Assembly: GCA_900128395.1 (NCBI GenBank)
Contig: LT649268.1
Location: forward strand, 1-50,414
Source of the DNA: Stramenopiles sp. TOSAG23-2
Taxonomy: Eukaryota; Sar
DNA: 50,414 nucleotides
Direction of reading: 5' to 3'
In this document: positions 9,542 to 18,339 of the stretch, piece by piece
Numbering within the stretch: the stretch's first letter is position 1
How the letters are laid out: each line of letters starts with the position of its first letter
Notes under the pieces: generated by a model
What the model was told of the DNA's origin: nothing
What the model saw: only the letters and a program-made list of their open reading frames with translations
Databases searched by the model: none
Position numbers and translations under genes: made by a program

Positions 9542-10639
9542 CTAATCGTTGTTCAAATGAAAAACCATTCTCCAAATTTTCATATTTTGTTTATTTTCTC
9601 TTAAATATAATTCCCGTTCTGTTTCACAACCAAATGGATTAGATATTAAATTGGTTGATTCGGTATTTGCTTCGCTACAAGTATGATATTGAGAAGAATT
9701 TTTAGCAAAATATAATTCATTGATTTCCGTCATATTTGCTAAACGAAATTTTTTATTATTTAAAAAACATTCTTTCATATCTAAATGCACTTCCTCATAT
9801 TCTGAAGATACATATACCACTCCATTGATTGGATCTAATACCGTTCCAATTGCTGATACAAGGGAAGGTTGAATAATTCTTTCTAATGTTAATTTTTTTT
9901 TCCCACGCCGTTTCATATTTTTCTTAAATCGAGGATCTGGCATTTGACAACACAATATATTCACTTTACCAGGGTATTTTGATAAGTTTTCTAAAATAAA
10001 TTTAGTATTAAATTCTGAATGTATATAACAAACATTTTTTTCATAACCAAGTGTATTGCGATAATTCATAGCTATATCAACTAAACCTTTTCGTATTTCA
10101 ATGCCGAGAAAATTCATATTATTATTCTTTATTGATATATCATTATTATTATTATTATTATTGATATTACCTTCCCAAGCAAAACGGAGCAAAAATTTTC
10201 CACTGCCACAACCAGCATCAATTACAAGTGGTAAATTTGGATTCTCAAACAATTGTGACCATTTGATAGATGATGTTGTTGTTGTGTCCTTGTTAAGATT
10301 ATTATTATTTGTGGCATTACTATTATTATTATTATTATTATGATATTCTTGTTTTTTTTTCAATTTCTTATCATCAGATAAATTTAACACTTTATATGGG
10401 TTGTATTTGTTTACATTATTTTGGCTTTGTAGTAACTTATTTGCTTTGCTTTCAGCATCAATAATCCTCGTCTCTATAATATTATCTAATTTTTCAATAT
10501 ATGCTTCCCTTTCTTTCTCATTATTACTATTATTATTTATATTATCATATTTTTTCAATTTCTTAATTTTCAACTGTTCTAATTTTTCTCGATATAATTC
10601 TATCTGTTTATTAACATCATCCGCAGTAAAAGTTGCCAT
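9542..10639 (-). CDS. trmB: tRNA (guanine-N7-)-methyltransferase homologue, divergent
   Basis: The family makes m7G46 in tRNA using S-adenosylmethionine. Start at ATG 10639 (MATFTADDVN, 365 residues) is preferred: the frame is open further upstream, but that part is TA/TG-rich leader sequence encoding an implausible hydrophobic stretch. An N-terminal coiled coil (about 8-70) precedes an Asn-rich linker. The SAM site VIDAGCGSGKFLLRFAWEG begins at 139, and FLGIEIRKGLVDIA (177-190) contains the acidic ribose-binding residue. PDPRFKK at 234-240 stands where TrmB proteins normally read PDPW-x-K-x-R-H-x-K-R-R. The motif order fits TrmB. The altered PDPW segment suggests a divergent (for example organellar) subtype or a changed substrate. 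Two Asn runs lie in loops. Without an m7G assay the exact base specificity is inferred. Confidence 0.8.
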   Translation of the reverse strand: MATFTADDVNKQIELYREKLEQLKIKKLKKYDNINNNSNNEKEREAYIEKLDNIIETRIIDAESKANKLLQSQNNVNKYNPYKVLNLSDDKKLKKKQEYHNNNNNNSNATNNNNLNKDTTTTSSIKWSQLFENPNLPLVIDAGCGSGKFLLRFAWEGNINNNNNNNDISIKNNNMNFLGIEIRKGLVDIAMNYRNTLGYEKNVCYIHSEFNTKFILENLSKYPGKVNILCCQMPDPRFKKNMKRRGKKKLTLERIIQPSLVSAIGTVLDPINGVVYVSSEYEEVHLDMKECFLNNKKFRLANMTEINELYFAKNSSQYHTCSEANTESTNLISNPFGCETERELYLRENKQNMKIWRMVFHLNND

Positions 10640-11051
10640 CTTATATGATGTATATATGCATATATATATGTGTGTGTGTACGGATAATACAATAAATAAT
10701 AATGATGCTACTAAGCCTAAATAAATGGTTGTGATTCTATATTCCTCTCTCACAGTATCTATATTATTATTATTCAATAAATATCACATACAATTTGTTG
10801 AGGGGTTGGCCTTGTGCCACATTGAAAACAACAACAACAAGAACACGTCTACCTTTTGCCATTAAAATATATTATAGCATGGACATACCATTATATCGCA
10901 GTTGTTGTTTTCAATTTACTTAACTTCCAATACCCCGTAACAACATTATATATAATGAAATTAAAGATAGAAAAAAAAGTCTGTAAACATAGAGATATAT
11001 ACCATACATGTTATGTATATATAATATATATATATCATATATAGCGGCAAT
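10640..11051. other. Spacer upstream of the methyltransferase gene
   Basis: It starts with TATATG and TG repeats (about 10650-10678) immediately upstream of the preferred ATG at 10639, consistent with a leader or promoter. The rest is A/T-rich; nothing else is supported. Confidence 0.5.
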
Positions 11052-11732
11052 TTATAAATAAAGTTGATTAAAAGTCAAACAAAGGCACTTCAGGATAATC
11101 GTTATTTGTTCTAACGACGATGGACGATAAGATAAAGAAAGCACCAACTGGTTCATATGTTTGTGATATCGAACAATTAAATCGACAATTAACTTTAGAT
11201 GAAAAGTCAATAATAAAATTATAACATCCCATACGCTGCGAAACTTTGATTCTGGATGAATCGGTTTCTTCAAGCATTCCTTAAATGTCGGTCTTTTGTA
11301 TACTTCTTTTAATTCTGCATGACAATTTTTGCATGCTCGGACACCTTCGATTCTCCATTGAGAACAGTCATTACATAAAAGCATGCCGCAAAATCTGCAA
11401 TGATGGCGCCTGTTGTAACAGGTGAAATCTGCATCACATCCAACACAAAAGGTCGATGCACTATCATCTAGCCATGACGCTCCCCTAAAATGAATATTCT
11501 TCACTACATTTTCTTTTTTTCTTTCAACTCTATTTCGTCTCGCTTTCGCTGCTAAACGTGTCAACGATTTCATGGTTGCAATGCCAATTTTTGAATCATT
11601 GTTCTCGCTTCCATTGGCATTATCATTTTTGCTTTTCTCTTTGTTCGATTCGTTTTTCATTTCAATACTCACATCTTTACCTTCCGCTTTTGCTTCCTCC
11701 TCCTCTTTGAGCGCCTTGATTCTAGCTAACAT
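11052..11732 (-). CDS. FYVE zinc-finger protein
   Basis: This 226-residue protein should bind phosphatidylinositol 3-phosphate on endosomes. The FYVE finger spans 87-137 and is complete. WLDD (87-90) is the WxxD motif, and RRHHCRFCG (108-116) is the basic PI3P pocket. The eight zinc ligands are C96/C99, C112/C115, C120/C123 and C134/C137. The RVC motif is degenerate (VRAC). The N-terminal 80 residues are charged coiled coil and low complexity. After the finger, FRSVWDVIILLLTFHLKLIVDLIV (164-187) resembles the first helix of a voltage-gated or CNG-type channel, but the frame then stops. Either this is a short membrane-associated FYVE protein or the 3' part is lost. A different frame is also open at 11068-11277, so a frameshift or splice in this region is possible. 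Confidence 0.8.
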   Translation of the reverse strand: MLARIKALKEEEEAKAEGKDVSIEMKNESNKEKSKNDNANGSENNDSKIGIATMKSLTRLAAKARRNRVERKKENVVKNIHFRGASWLDDSASTFCVGCDADFTCYNRRHHCRFCGMLLCNDCSQWRIEGVRACKNCHAELKEVYKRPTFKECLKKPIHPESKFRSVWDVIILLLTFHLKLIVDLIVRYHKHMNQLVLSLSYRPSSLEQITIILKCLCLTFNQLYL

Positions 11733-12453
11733 ATTTTGTTAATGTCTATTCACAATATATCATAAAAGTAAATTTTACTTTTGCATTTGAATACGTGTCA
11801 AAATGAATATATATGCTACTAAAATGTGAACAATTTTTTTGTTTAAATAATAATTTAATTATTATTTATCGTTATATTCTTAGTTGTTTCTTCATTTTTT
11901 TGTTATAATAATAATTCTCTGGGTACCAGGTTAAGGTACTGAAGAATATTGCTGAAAAAACATATTGATAGTGGATTAAACGTAAACTATAAGTATAAGT
12001 TTTAGTATACTATGAACTGCATTAAATATCCTGGCCCAAAGCCCAAACCAAAGCCCAAGGCCCAAAAAAGTTGGGTATGTACAATAAGTATACTTCTAAG
12101 AATACAAGGATCTAGAATAATAAGACAGTTACGAGGAAAGTTAGAGGAAAAGTGATTCAAGATTTTCTTTTGATAGTATTTGCATACTATTTAAAAAAAA
12201 TTACGCTCCTCCCTTTTCTTACTATTTTATTCTTCCAGCATTTTTTCCTTTCTTATAATACTATACTACTGATGATATTAGCTGCATTAATATTAAATAC
12301 ATATATATTATATATATATTAAATATATATTATAATATACATCATACAATAATAATAAATTGCATTTCAGAAATAAAATAATTCTTGTAATCTAGTGTGT
12401 TACTACTTGTATCTGAAATATAACATTTACAGCAAAGTAAGTGCCATATAAAA
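11733..12453. other. Divergent spacer with a GC-rich minisatellite
   Basis: This lies between two outward-facing genes, FYVE (-) and the Ser-rich protein (+). It contains a GGGTACCAGG site (11921-11930), a GCCCA/AAAGCCC repeat patch (12031-12068) and long TA tracts (about 12299-12345) ahead of the rightward gene. No gene is seen. Confidence 0.5.
12031..12068. repeat. GCCCA-rich imperfect tandem repeat
   Basis: Several degenerate copies of an 8-nt unit (CCAAAGCC-like) stand out as a C-rich island in AT-rich spacer. GGCCCA/TGGGCC words recur here and again in the spacer at 27.06 kb. Confidence 0.6.
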
Positions 12454-13503
12454 ATGAGTTCTGACTCTGAAAGTTCAGAATCAGAGTTAGATGAAGAAAC
12501 ACGTGCATTTAATGAAAGTTTAAATGCTAACTTGGAGACTAAAAAATCAACGCCTAAAAAGTCCATAAGTAGAAGAAGAAAGCAAAATACTCCCCCTACA
12601 TCTGATGATGATGAAGAAGCACGTGCATTTAAGGAAAGTTTAAATGCCAACTTGGAGACTAAAAATTCAAGTCCTAGAAAGTCCACGCCTAAAAAAATTA
12701 AGAAGAACATTTCACCTAAATCTGTCGCGTCTACTAAACAGTCAGAGTCCGACTCAGAATCTAGTTCTGATTCTGGTTCTGGTGAAAGTTCTGGTTCTGG
12801 TGAAAGTTCTAGTTCTGGATCTAGTTCTGATTCTGATGCTGATTCAGAATCATCAGACTCCGATGAAGAAAACGGTATTAAATCCAAAAAAATCCCATTT
12901 AAAAAATCCCGTCCAGCTGTAAATAAGACACCTAAAACAAAAGTAAAAGCAAAAACAAACAGTCGAACTAAAAAAAAAAAAAAGTCAAAAATAGTTATAG
13001 ATATACCCGAGATAAATGGTCAATTTGATAATCTTAGTGATAGTACTGATAGTAGTGGTAGCGATGACGAGAAATTCACAAAAGACCTTACTAGTTTAAA
13101 GGAAAAATTGGAATTGAATAGAAAAAAGAAATCGCTAAAAGATGAAGAAGCGAAATTAGCAGAAGAAAAGCTAGAGAGGCAACGCAAAGAAGCAGAAGAA
13201 AAGTTGATATCAAAGTTGGAAAAGAAACATACATTAACGCAACAAATGCTTCAAAAACAAATTGAGGAGGAGAAAGCTGAAAAAGAATTATATATGAAAC
13301 AGAGTAAAATGTCGAGCAAAGATTCAGAAGAAGCCCAAATTAAATTAATTGAAAGAATAAATAAAGAAGTTGGTCATAAGATTCATAAAAAAGAAGAATC
13401 TGGTGGCCTTTTTGGCATTTTTGGATCATTTTTTGGTTTATGTACAGGTGGTAGAGATGAAGATGTTGACGACGATGACGATTTGATTCGTTATGAAACC
13501 TAA
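12454..13503 (+). CDS. Ser/Asp/Glu-rich coiled-coil protein, unknown function
   Basis: This 349-residue protein is mostly disordered and I do not recognise it. Residues 14-38 and 54-78 are a near-identical duplication (R-A-F-x-E-S-L-N-A-N-L-E-T-K) encoded by a 120-nt direct DNA repeat. A Ser/Asp/Gly tract (about 95-148) could be a casein-kinase-2 substrate. A Lys-rich segment (about 148-185) has nuclear-localisation character. Residues about 205-305 form a highly charged coiled coil. The C-terminus has an odd hydrophobic Gly/Phe patch, GGLFGIFGSFFGLCTGG (about 318-334), then an acidic end. It may be a nuclear or chaperone-like acidic protein; that is a guess. The Ser-rich DNA also gives an open antisense frame, which I regard as a shadow. 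Confidence 0.75.
   Translation: MSSDSESSESELDEETRAFNESLNANLETKKSTPKKSISRRRKQNTPPTSDDDEEARAFKESLNANLETKNSSPRKSTPKKIKKNISPKSVASTKQSESDSESSSDSGSGESSGSGESSSSGSSSDSDADSESSDSDEENGIKSKKIPFKKSRPAVNKTPKTKVKAKTNSRTKKKKKSKIVIDIPEINGQFDNLSDSTDSSGSDDEKFTKDLTSLKEKLELNRKKKSLKDEEAKLAEEKLERQRKEAEEKLISKLEKKHTLTQQMLQKQIEEEKAEKELYMKQSKMSSKDSEEAQIKLIERINKEVGHKIHKKEESGGLFGIFGSFFGLCTGGRDEDVDDDDDLIRYET
12481..12720 (+). repeat. Intragenic 120-nt direct repeat (two units)
   Basis: Positions 12491-12564 and 12611-12684 align without gaps at an offset of exactly 120 nt with few differences, several of them silent. The duplication is in frame and produces the two RAF-x-ESLNANLETK copies of the encoded protein. Confidence 0.75.
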
Positions 13504-13888
13504 CATGTGTATGCGTGTTTTGACTTTTTAATTTATTAAAATAAAATAAATTAATTTTATATTTGAACGTATTAATAAATGTTTATAATCTCTCTTGTAT
13601 CACGTGTAGAGAAAAAAGTCACATATATTACGCATTATATATTTTTATTTAAATTAAAAAATAAGTAATTGCATTATGATATGATTATGATACTATGATA
13701 ATTATGCATATTATAATATGATATCATATATATGATATCATATCATACCTGGTACTTTTACTAATAATATATCATATCATATTATCATATAAAAAATTCT
13801 CTTACTTATGTATGATAGGGAATAAAAAATTAAAATATGCGTACATTTATATTATATATACGGTATAAAATATACACATAGAAACTCT
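13504..13888. other. Convergent 3' spacer with AT palindromes
   Basis: This lies between two genes that face each other. It contains a 28-bp perfect palindrome at 13716-13743 built on GATATCATA, repeated ATATCAT words around it (13679-13790), and TACCTGGTA at 13746-13754. It may form hairpins in both 3' UTRs or act as a shared transcription end region. Confidence 0.5.
13716..13743. repeat. 28-bp perfect AT-rich palindrome
   Basis: The half ATATGATATCATAT followed by its reverse complement is perfectly symmetric, and further ATATCAT words flank it. It sits midway between two convergent genes, where it could form a terminator-like hairpin in either transcript. Confidence 0.75.
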
Positions 13889-15739
13889 CTAATTACTACT
13901 TCGGATATTTGCTAATGGTGTATGATATGTGGGAGATGACTGTGGTCTATCATTCCGCCGTCTTTTCGGACTATTACGATGATGCTTTTTTGGAGATTTT
14001 TTTAACTTAAAACGATGATGACGAGAAGAGGCAGAGGCAGGTCTATTGAACCTTCTCCGTGAGCTTCTATTAGCTGAACTATTCTTTGGACGATGTGGTG
14101 GTCGGGGAGATGGCGATGGTGTATTGCTATCTAGTAAATTTCCCTGTGATTTCACATAAATACGTCTGGCACGTGAATTGATTGTGTTAGCTGTGCGTGG
14201 CCGTCTTCTATATTTTTTTCTCGTTATGGTACTATTTCCACGAGGATGCATTTTTCTATTTTTTTTCATTGGTGATGATATGGGGAAGTTGTTATTACTA
14301 CTAAATGAATTTCTTTTACTTCGTCGGGGTGAAGACGAAGTGTGCGGGCGTATTTTTTTGTGTTTTGCATATCTACTCATTGATGTTGAAGCAGTTGATG
14401 GCCTTCGTTGGCTTTGAGTTGCCGGCACGGTTGGGGGTGAGATACGCCCCGTCCTTTTCTGTTCTTTCCACTTATCCCGATCCTCTGCCTGTTGTGATCT
14501 TCTTTGTTTTGCTAATCTTATATTTTCCGTAGTTACCACATGTAAAGCCCTTACATCTGCACCTGCATTTATTCCATGTGTGAGCCTGTATGAATATGGC
14601 AATAGATATGTCGAGTCTATGCATCGTGAAAATGCCTTAAAATATAAGCCAGAAGGAAAACAAGATTTTTCTATTTGTTTGGATTCATATCGAGCATGTT
14701 CTTTTTCCGGTTCATCAAACGATGGATAACGTCCTAAACCAGGGTATGATTTTTTCCTTGCCTTTATATACAGACTTTTAAGTTTACTTGTATTTCGATG
14801 ATTTTCACCTAATGCTTCTTGTGATACTACATATGCTTTGTACATTAAACCTACTCCTTTAGAAAAATGTTTTATATTCATTTCACCTACACCAAAATTG
14901 TACAGTGCTACGGCATACGTATATTTTACGTCGGATATTTTTTTTTGTACATCGTACTGGTTTGATAATGTTGCCTTTTTATATTCGGAATCCTTCTGAA
15001 TTTCCACCATGAAATTAACTGCTTGTTTTGCTTCTTGCCTCGCCATTTGATATTCTCTTAACGATGTAAAACATGCTGCTAAGTGTAAGTGTGCGAATGC
15101 CATTGATATATGGGTGCCACTGCCAAGCTCTGGTAAAAATTTTTTTTCTAAAGGCAATCCCATAAAATCTTTCATATTCCGTTCAAAAAGTCTATGTTCT
15201 AATTGGAGTGCCTCTCGAAATTTAACACTAGCATCTTCAAATTTTCCAAATAGAGTACTAATAAAACCGTATGCATTTTTTATTAAAGCTTCAAGAGAAA
15301 TTACATAAGATGGAGTTTCGCTTTTTTGTCTAAAATTAAATGCTGAGCTTAACGTTTTTATCATTCTTAAGATTCTATCAGCAAACCATTCATTAATTTC
15401 CTGTGCCTTATCAATTAAGGTCTTCGCATATCGAATTCGGCCTTTTTTTGCAATTATTATACCATTTTTTACGCAAAGCTTCGCCATATCCATAATAAGA
15501 TGATTATCAGCAACTTTTCCCATTACAATATCTTTCACCGTATAATCAACAACATTTCTCGCTTCTTGAAATTCCTGGGACTCGAATAATTCTTCGATAT
15601 AATTAATATTATGTGTTGTTCTCGCTGAAGCTAAGAGCTTAGAAATATCTATTTTTTTCCTATTTCTTAACTGTTGTATTACTCGTTTCATAGCCCACTT
15701 CCATTTTTCCGCGGGAGTCATTTCAACAGTTACTTTCAT
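13889..15739 (-). CDS. TPR-like helical-repeat protein with long basic tail
   Basis: The 616-residue product starts at ATG 15739. Residues about 20-330 are alpha-helical with spacing and Ala/Tyr/Leu patterns of tetratricopeptide repeats, for example KNAYGFISTLFGKFEDASVKF and AFAHLHLAACFTSLREYQMA, where Trp/Leu-Gly-Tyr-Ala-Phe-Ala-Pro TPR positions can be followed. TPR arrays bind partner proteins. The C-terminal 190 residues are disordered and very rich in Arg, Ser and Pro (repeated RP-x-S/T-A, SSPRR, SPKRR), like the tails of cytoskeleton- or axoneme-associated proteins and of SR-type nuclear proteins. I do not recognise a named family. A microtubule or flagellar role is plausible but unproven. 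Confidence 0.8.
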   Translation of the reverse strand: MKVTVEMTPAEKWKWAMKRVIQQLRNRKKIDISKLLASARTTHNINYIEELFESQEFQEARNVVDYTVKDIVMGKVADNHLIMDMAKLCVKNGIIIAKKGRIRYAKTLIDKAQEINEWFADRILRMIKTLSSAFNFRQKSETPSYVISLEALIKNAYGFISTLFGKFEDASVKFREALQLEHRLFERNMKDFMGLPLEKKFLPELGSGTHISMAFAHLHLAACFTSLREYQMARQEAKQAVNFMVEIQKDSEYKKATLSNQYDVQKKISDVKYTYAVALYNFGVGEMNIKHFSKGVGLMYKAYVVSQEALGENHRNTSKLKSLYIKARKKSYPGLGRYPSFDEPEKEHARYESKQIEKSCFPSGLYFKAFSRCIDSTYLLPYSYRLTHGINAGADVRALHVVTTENIRLAKQRRSQQAEDRDKWKEQKRTGRISPPTVPATQSQRRPSTASTSMSRYAKHKKIRPHTSSSPRRSKRNSFSSNNNFPISSPMKKNRKMHPRGNSTITRKKYRRRPRTANTINSRARRIYVKSQGNLLDSNTPSPSPRPPHRPKNSSANRSSRRRFNRPASASSRHHRFKLKKSPKKHHRNSPKRRRNDRPQSSPTYHTPLANIRSSN

Positions 15740-16570
15740 ATTTATTTATATATATTATATATATATTTATAGTTTTTCTTTTCTACTATACAAGGTAAGA
15801 CATTATACACAATATTCTGATTTCTTGGTTCGATTCTATTCTTTGTATATATTTAAAGTTAACTTATACTATTATCGTACTGATTTTCTTGTATGCCATA
15901 TAATTTTGTAGAAGTGTTGTTATTTACAATGTACAATATAACTATTAATACAATATATCGATATATATTAATACCATCCACAATTGTTTTTGTTGTTTCT
16001 TCTCTACAGTAACAACAACACAAGTACGTAGTGCACACTATTGTGGCACAATAATAACAACACACACAAGTGCACAAGTATTTTAATATACTAATAGTGC
16101 ACAAGGCAACATAATACTAGGAACATAGCCTTATAATACCAATTTTATATTACGGTATTATTACTACTAGCTGGCTAGTATAAGAAACAAAGTTTAAGTT
16201 GCTATTGACAAAAGAAGCGTATAACCGACAAAAGTCAAATTAGAGGAGTAGTATAGGAGAGGGGAAAAAATAAAAAGGCTGGCGTCGAATTTTTGATAGG
16301 AGAATATTGTTTATATTCTGATAAGTACATATTATATACTCCCAAAAAATAAAAACAACTTTTTTTAACTTGTACATTTTTATATGTCGAGCCATCCACA
16401 CAATATAATATAAATATCATAATAAATAATTAAAATAAATTAGACGTTCAAGAGTTGTTATCATATAGCTAGCAATAGTAGAAATATATATATTGATAGT
16501 TATATAATAGGTATACGGACATACAATATATATATATATAATATAATATAATATAATATTGAGTGAAAAC
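15740..16570. other. Divergent spacer
   Basis: Both flanking genes start here. TA tracts lie next to each start (about 15746-15768 and 16527-16558), the second followed by repeated TAATA just before the ATG at 16571. A CA/TG-rich area lies at about 16010-16080. No gene is seen. Confidence 0.5.
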
Positions 16571-18079
16571 ATGGAGAAGGTAAACCATGTATTGTTATTT
16601 ATTTATATTATTTTAGCATTTGTACAAATTGTTAACAGTAGTTTTCTACATAATGGTATGATTTTAGGTGTAAAATCGGTTTTTGGAAAATGTGAAGGTT
16701 TAAATATCGCTTCAATGGCTAAGACAGATAATTACGATGTCATGAGAGATGGACAAATTGTGCATCCATGGGATGGTGTGCCACAAGCAAATTTAGCCAC
16801 CGCGGATGAATATGATAGGCAATTTTATGTAACAAAAAAAGGTGTGCCATTATATTTTAACAACGTTAGTGTTCACCACGCAAATCCATATCTGAAACAT
16901 AAAGGTTATATTATCAAGCCAAGTTTACAAAATGACGGTGGACAGTCCCTTACTTCATCTACTGAGCCGCAAGGCCCGGTTTCAATGGCAAAAAATGGGA
17001 CGTTCACAGCACATCTGCAATATGGCCATTGTCGCCGTTTAGGACAGCCATACGTATGGATTACGTTTGAAATTTGGAAAGATAGTGGTAAATCGGGAAA
17101 AGATGCAAAAGGTATCATGGAAACGTGTAATATAGACCCAAATACTTGCCAAGGGAAGGTGTGTGTGCGATTTAGTATCTTGTGGGCCAAGCAATGTCCT
17201 AAAAAAAGACATCCAAGGCATGGATTGAACATTGGCACGTCATCTTCTGCAAGAGATGTTGTTACGAATGGTAAAGCGACTGATGAATTTAATATCGATT
17301 CTCCGTTTTATTATGTAACAAAAGCCACGCCGAAAACAAAGTTTTTCATCTCTGTTAATGAAATAGGTCAAAAAAAAGATGATGGCGTCATATTAGGAAA
17401 GCCAACCGTACAAGGGTTCGCTGAGAATCAGTTGGTCGTTACGCAAGGTGGCACGGCTGGACAAGGCGGTTTAGTGCATATGAGTGGAAGGCCATTAGTG
17501 TTGGAATTGAATTTCCAATGTGTTAAAGGTACAATTGCATCTGTACAACGAATTACGGTTGGTATAGATATATGCAGAAAAAATACACCAGCAGCTCAGT
17601 GTACATTATCTGATTCCGGGGTAATTGAATATCGTAGTATTATGTTTTCATTGTTAAAATATTGCGGTGAAGATCCAGGTGGTAGTTTTGCATATCATGT
17701 ATTTATTACCTTTCTATTCCTTTCCATTTTCATGTGCGGTACAGGATGTTATTATAAATACCGTGTATTAGGTTCAAGAAATATGGAAATTTTGCCTGGA
17801 ATTGATTTCTTACGTTCATGTGCTGGTGCCATGGCGACAATTAGTTGTTTTAAATCATGTTTTACTAAAGGAATCAGATATTCAACTTTAGACGGTGCTG
17901 ATCATATTGTAGATGATTTCGACGATGATTCATTTATTGATGATGGTATGAATGATTCTTCCGTTGGTTATCAATCATCTGTTAGTATTGGATTGGCAAG
18001 GCGTGGTGAATATGGAGATGAAGATTTAGACGATGAAGAGCTTGATTTAGATGATGATGTGAATATTGATGACTTTTAA
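16571..18079 (+). CDS. Type I membrane glycoprotein with acidic cytosolic tail
   Basis: Start at ATG 16571 gives 502 residues; the frame is open 12 nt further but only from a non-ATG codon. Residues 1-23 form a signal peptide (HVLLFIYIILAFVQIVNS). The luminal or extracellular part is about 350 residues, Cys-containing, with N-x-S/T sites (NVS, NGT). One membrane span lies at about 375-394 (FITFLFLSIFMCGTGCYY). The tail has NMEILPGIDFL, a Cys-rich patch (SC..CF..C) suited to palmitoylation, then a long Asp/Glu-rich end. The short juxtamembrane pattern, with Pro then an aromatic after a Gly-rich turn, recalls Atg27/mannose-6-phosphate-receptor-type sorting receptors. The ectodomain may be MRH-like, but I cannot show it. 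A cargo receptor of the secretory or endosomal system is the best guess. Confidence 0.8.
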   Translation: MEKVNHVLLFIYIILAFVQIVNSSFLHNGMILGVKSVFGKCEGLNIASMAKTDNYDVMRDGQIVHPWDGVPQANLATADEYDRQFYVTKKGVPLYFNNVSVHHANPYLKHKGYIIKPSLQNDGGQSLTSSTEPQGPVSMAKNGTFTAHLQYGHCRRLGQPYVWITFEIWKDSGKSGKDAKGIMETCNIDPNTCQGKVCVRFSILWAKQCPKKRHPRHGLNIGTSSSARDVVTNGKATDEFNIDSPFYYVTKATPKTKFFISVNEIGQKKDDGVILGKPTVQGFAENQLVVTQGGTAGQGGLVHMSGRPLVLELNFQCVKGTIASVQRITVGIDICRKNTPAAQCTLSDSGVIEYRSIMFSLLKYCGEDPGGSFAYHVFITFLFLSIFMCGTGCYYKYRVLGSRNMEILPGIDFLRSCAGAMATISCFKSCFTKGIRYSTLDGADHIVDDFDDDSFIDDGMNDSSVGYQSSVSIGLARRGEYGDEDLDDEELDLDDDVNIDDF

Positions 18080-18339
18080 AAAATAAAAAAAAAATTATAT
18101 AAAATGGAGAGAAGAAGAGTACAAACTTAAAAAACAAAAATACACGAGAAAGTAAAATTTATTAAAAATAATAACTCTTAGATTTTAACCATTTTAATTA
18201 TATAAAATGTTCTCTTACTCTCATATATTATATAAATTTCTTTTACTCCCGTTCATTAACATCTCAAATCAAAAATGATTTATAAAGTCCATATAATTAT
18301 ATATATCACACATTATTATATACGAGTATCATATCTCTC

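Noticed and set aside
10640-10777. 46-residue N-terminal extension of the TrmB homologue as a signal or transit peptide
   Set aside because: It is encoded by TA/TG microsatellite leader DNA like that before other starts, and the first residues after ATG 10639 look like the natural coiled-coil start.
12342-12887. 181-codon antisense open frame over the Ser-rich gene
   Set aside because: It mirrors the TCT/GAT-rich sense repeats and gives a Ser/Glu/Leu-periodic shadow; the sense frame is longer and has a proper start and coiled coil.
15826-15842. GGTTCGATTCT resembling a tRNA T-arm
   Set aside because: No matching acceptor stem, D-arm or anticodon arm is found in the surrounding A/T-rich sequence.
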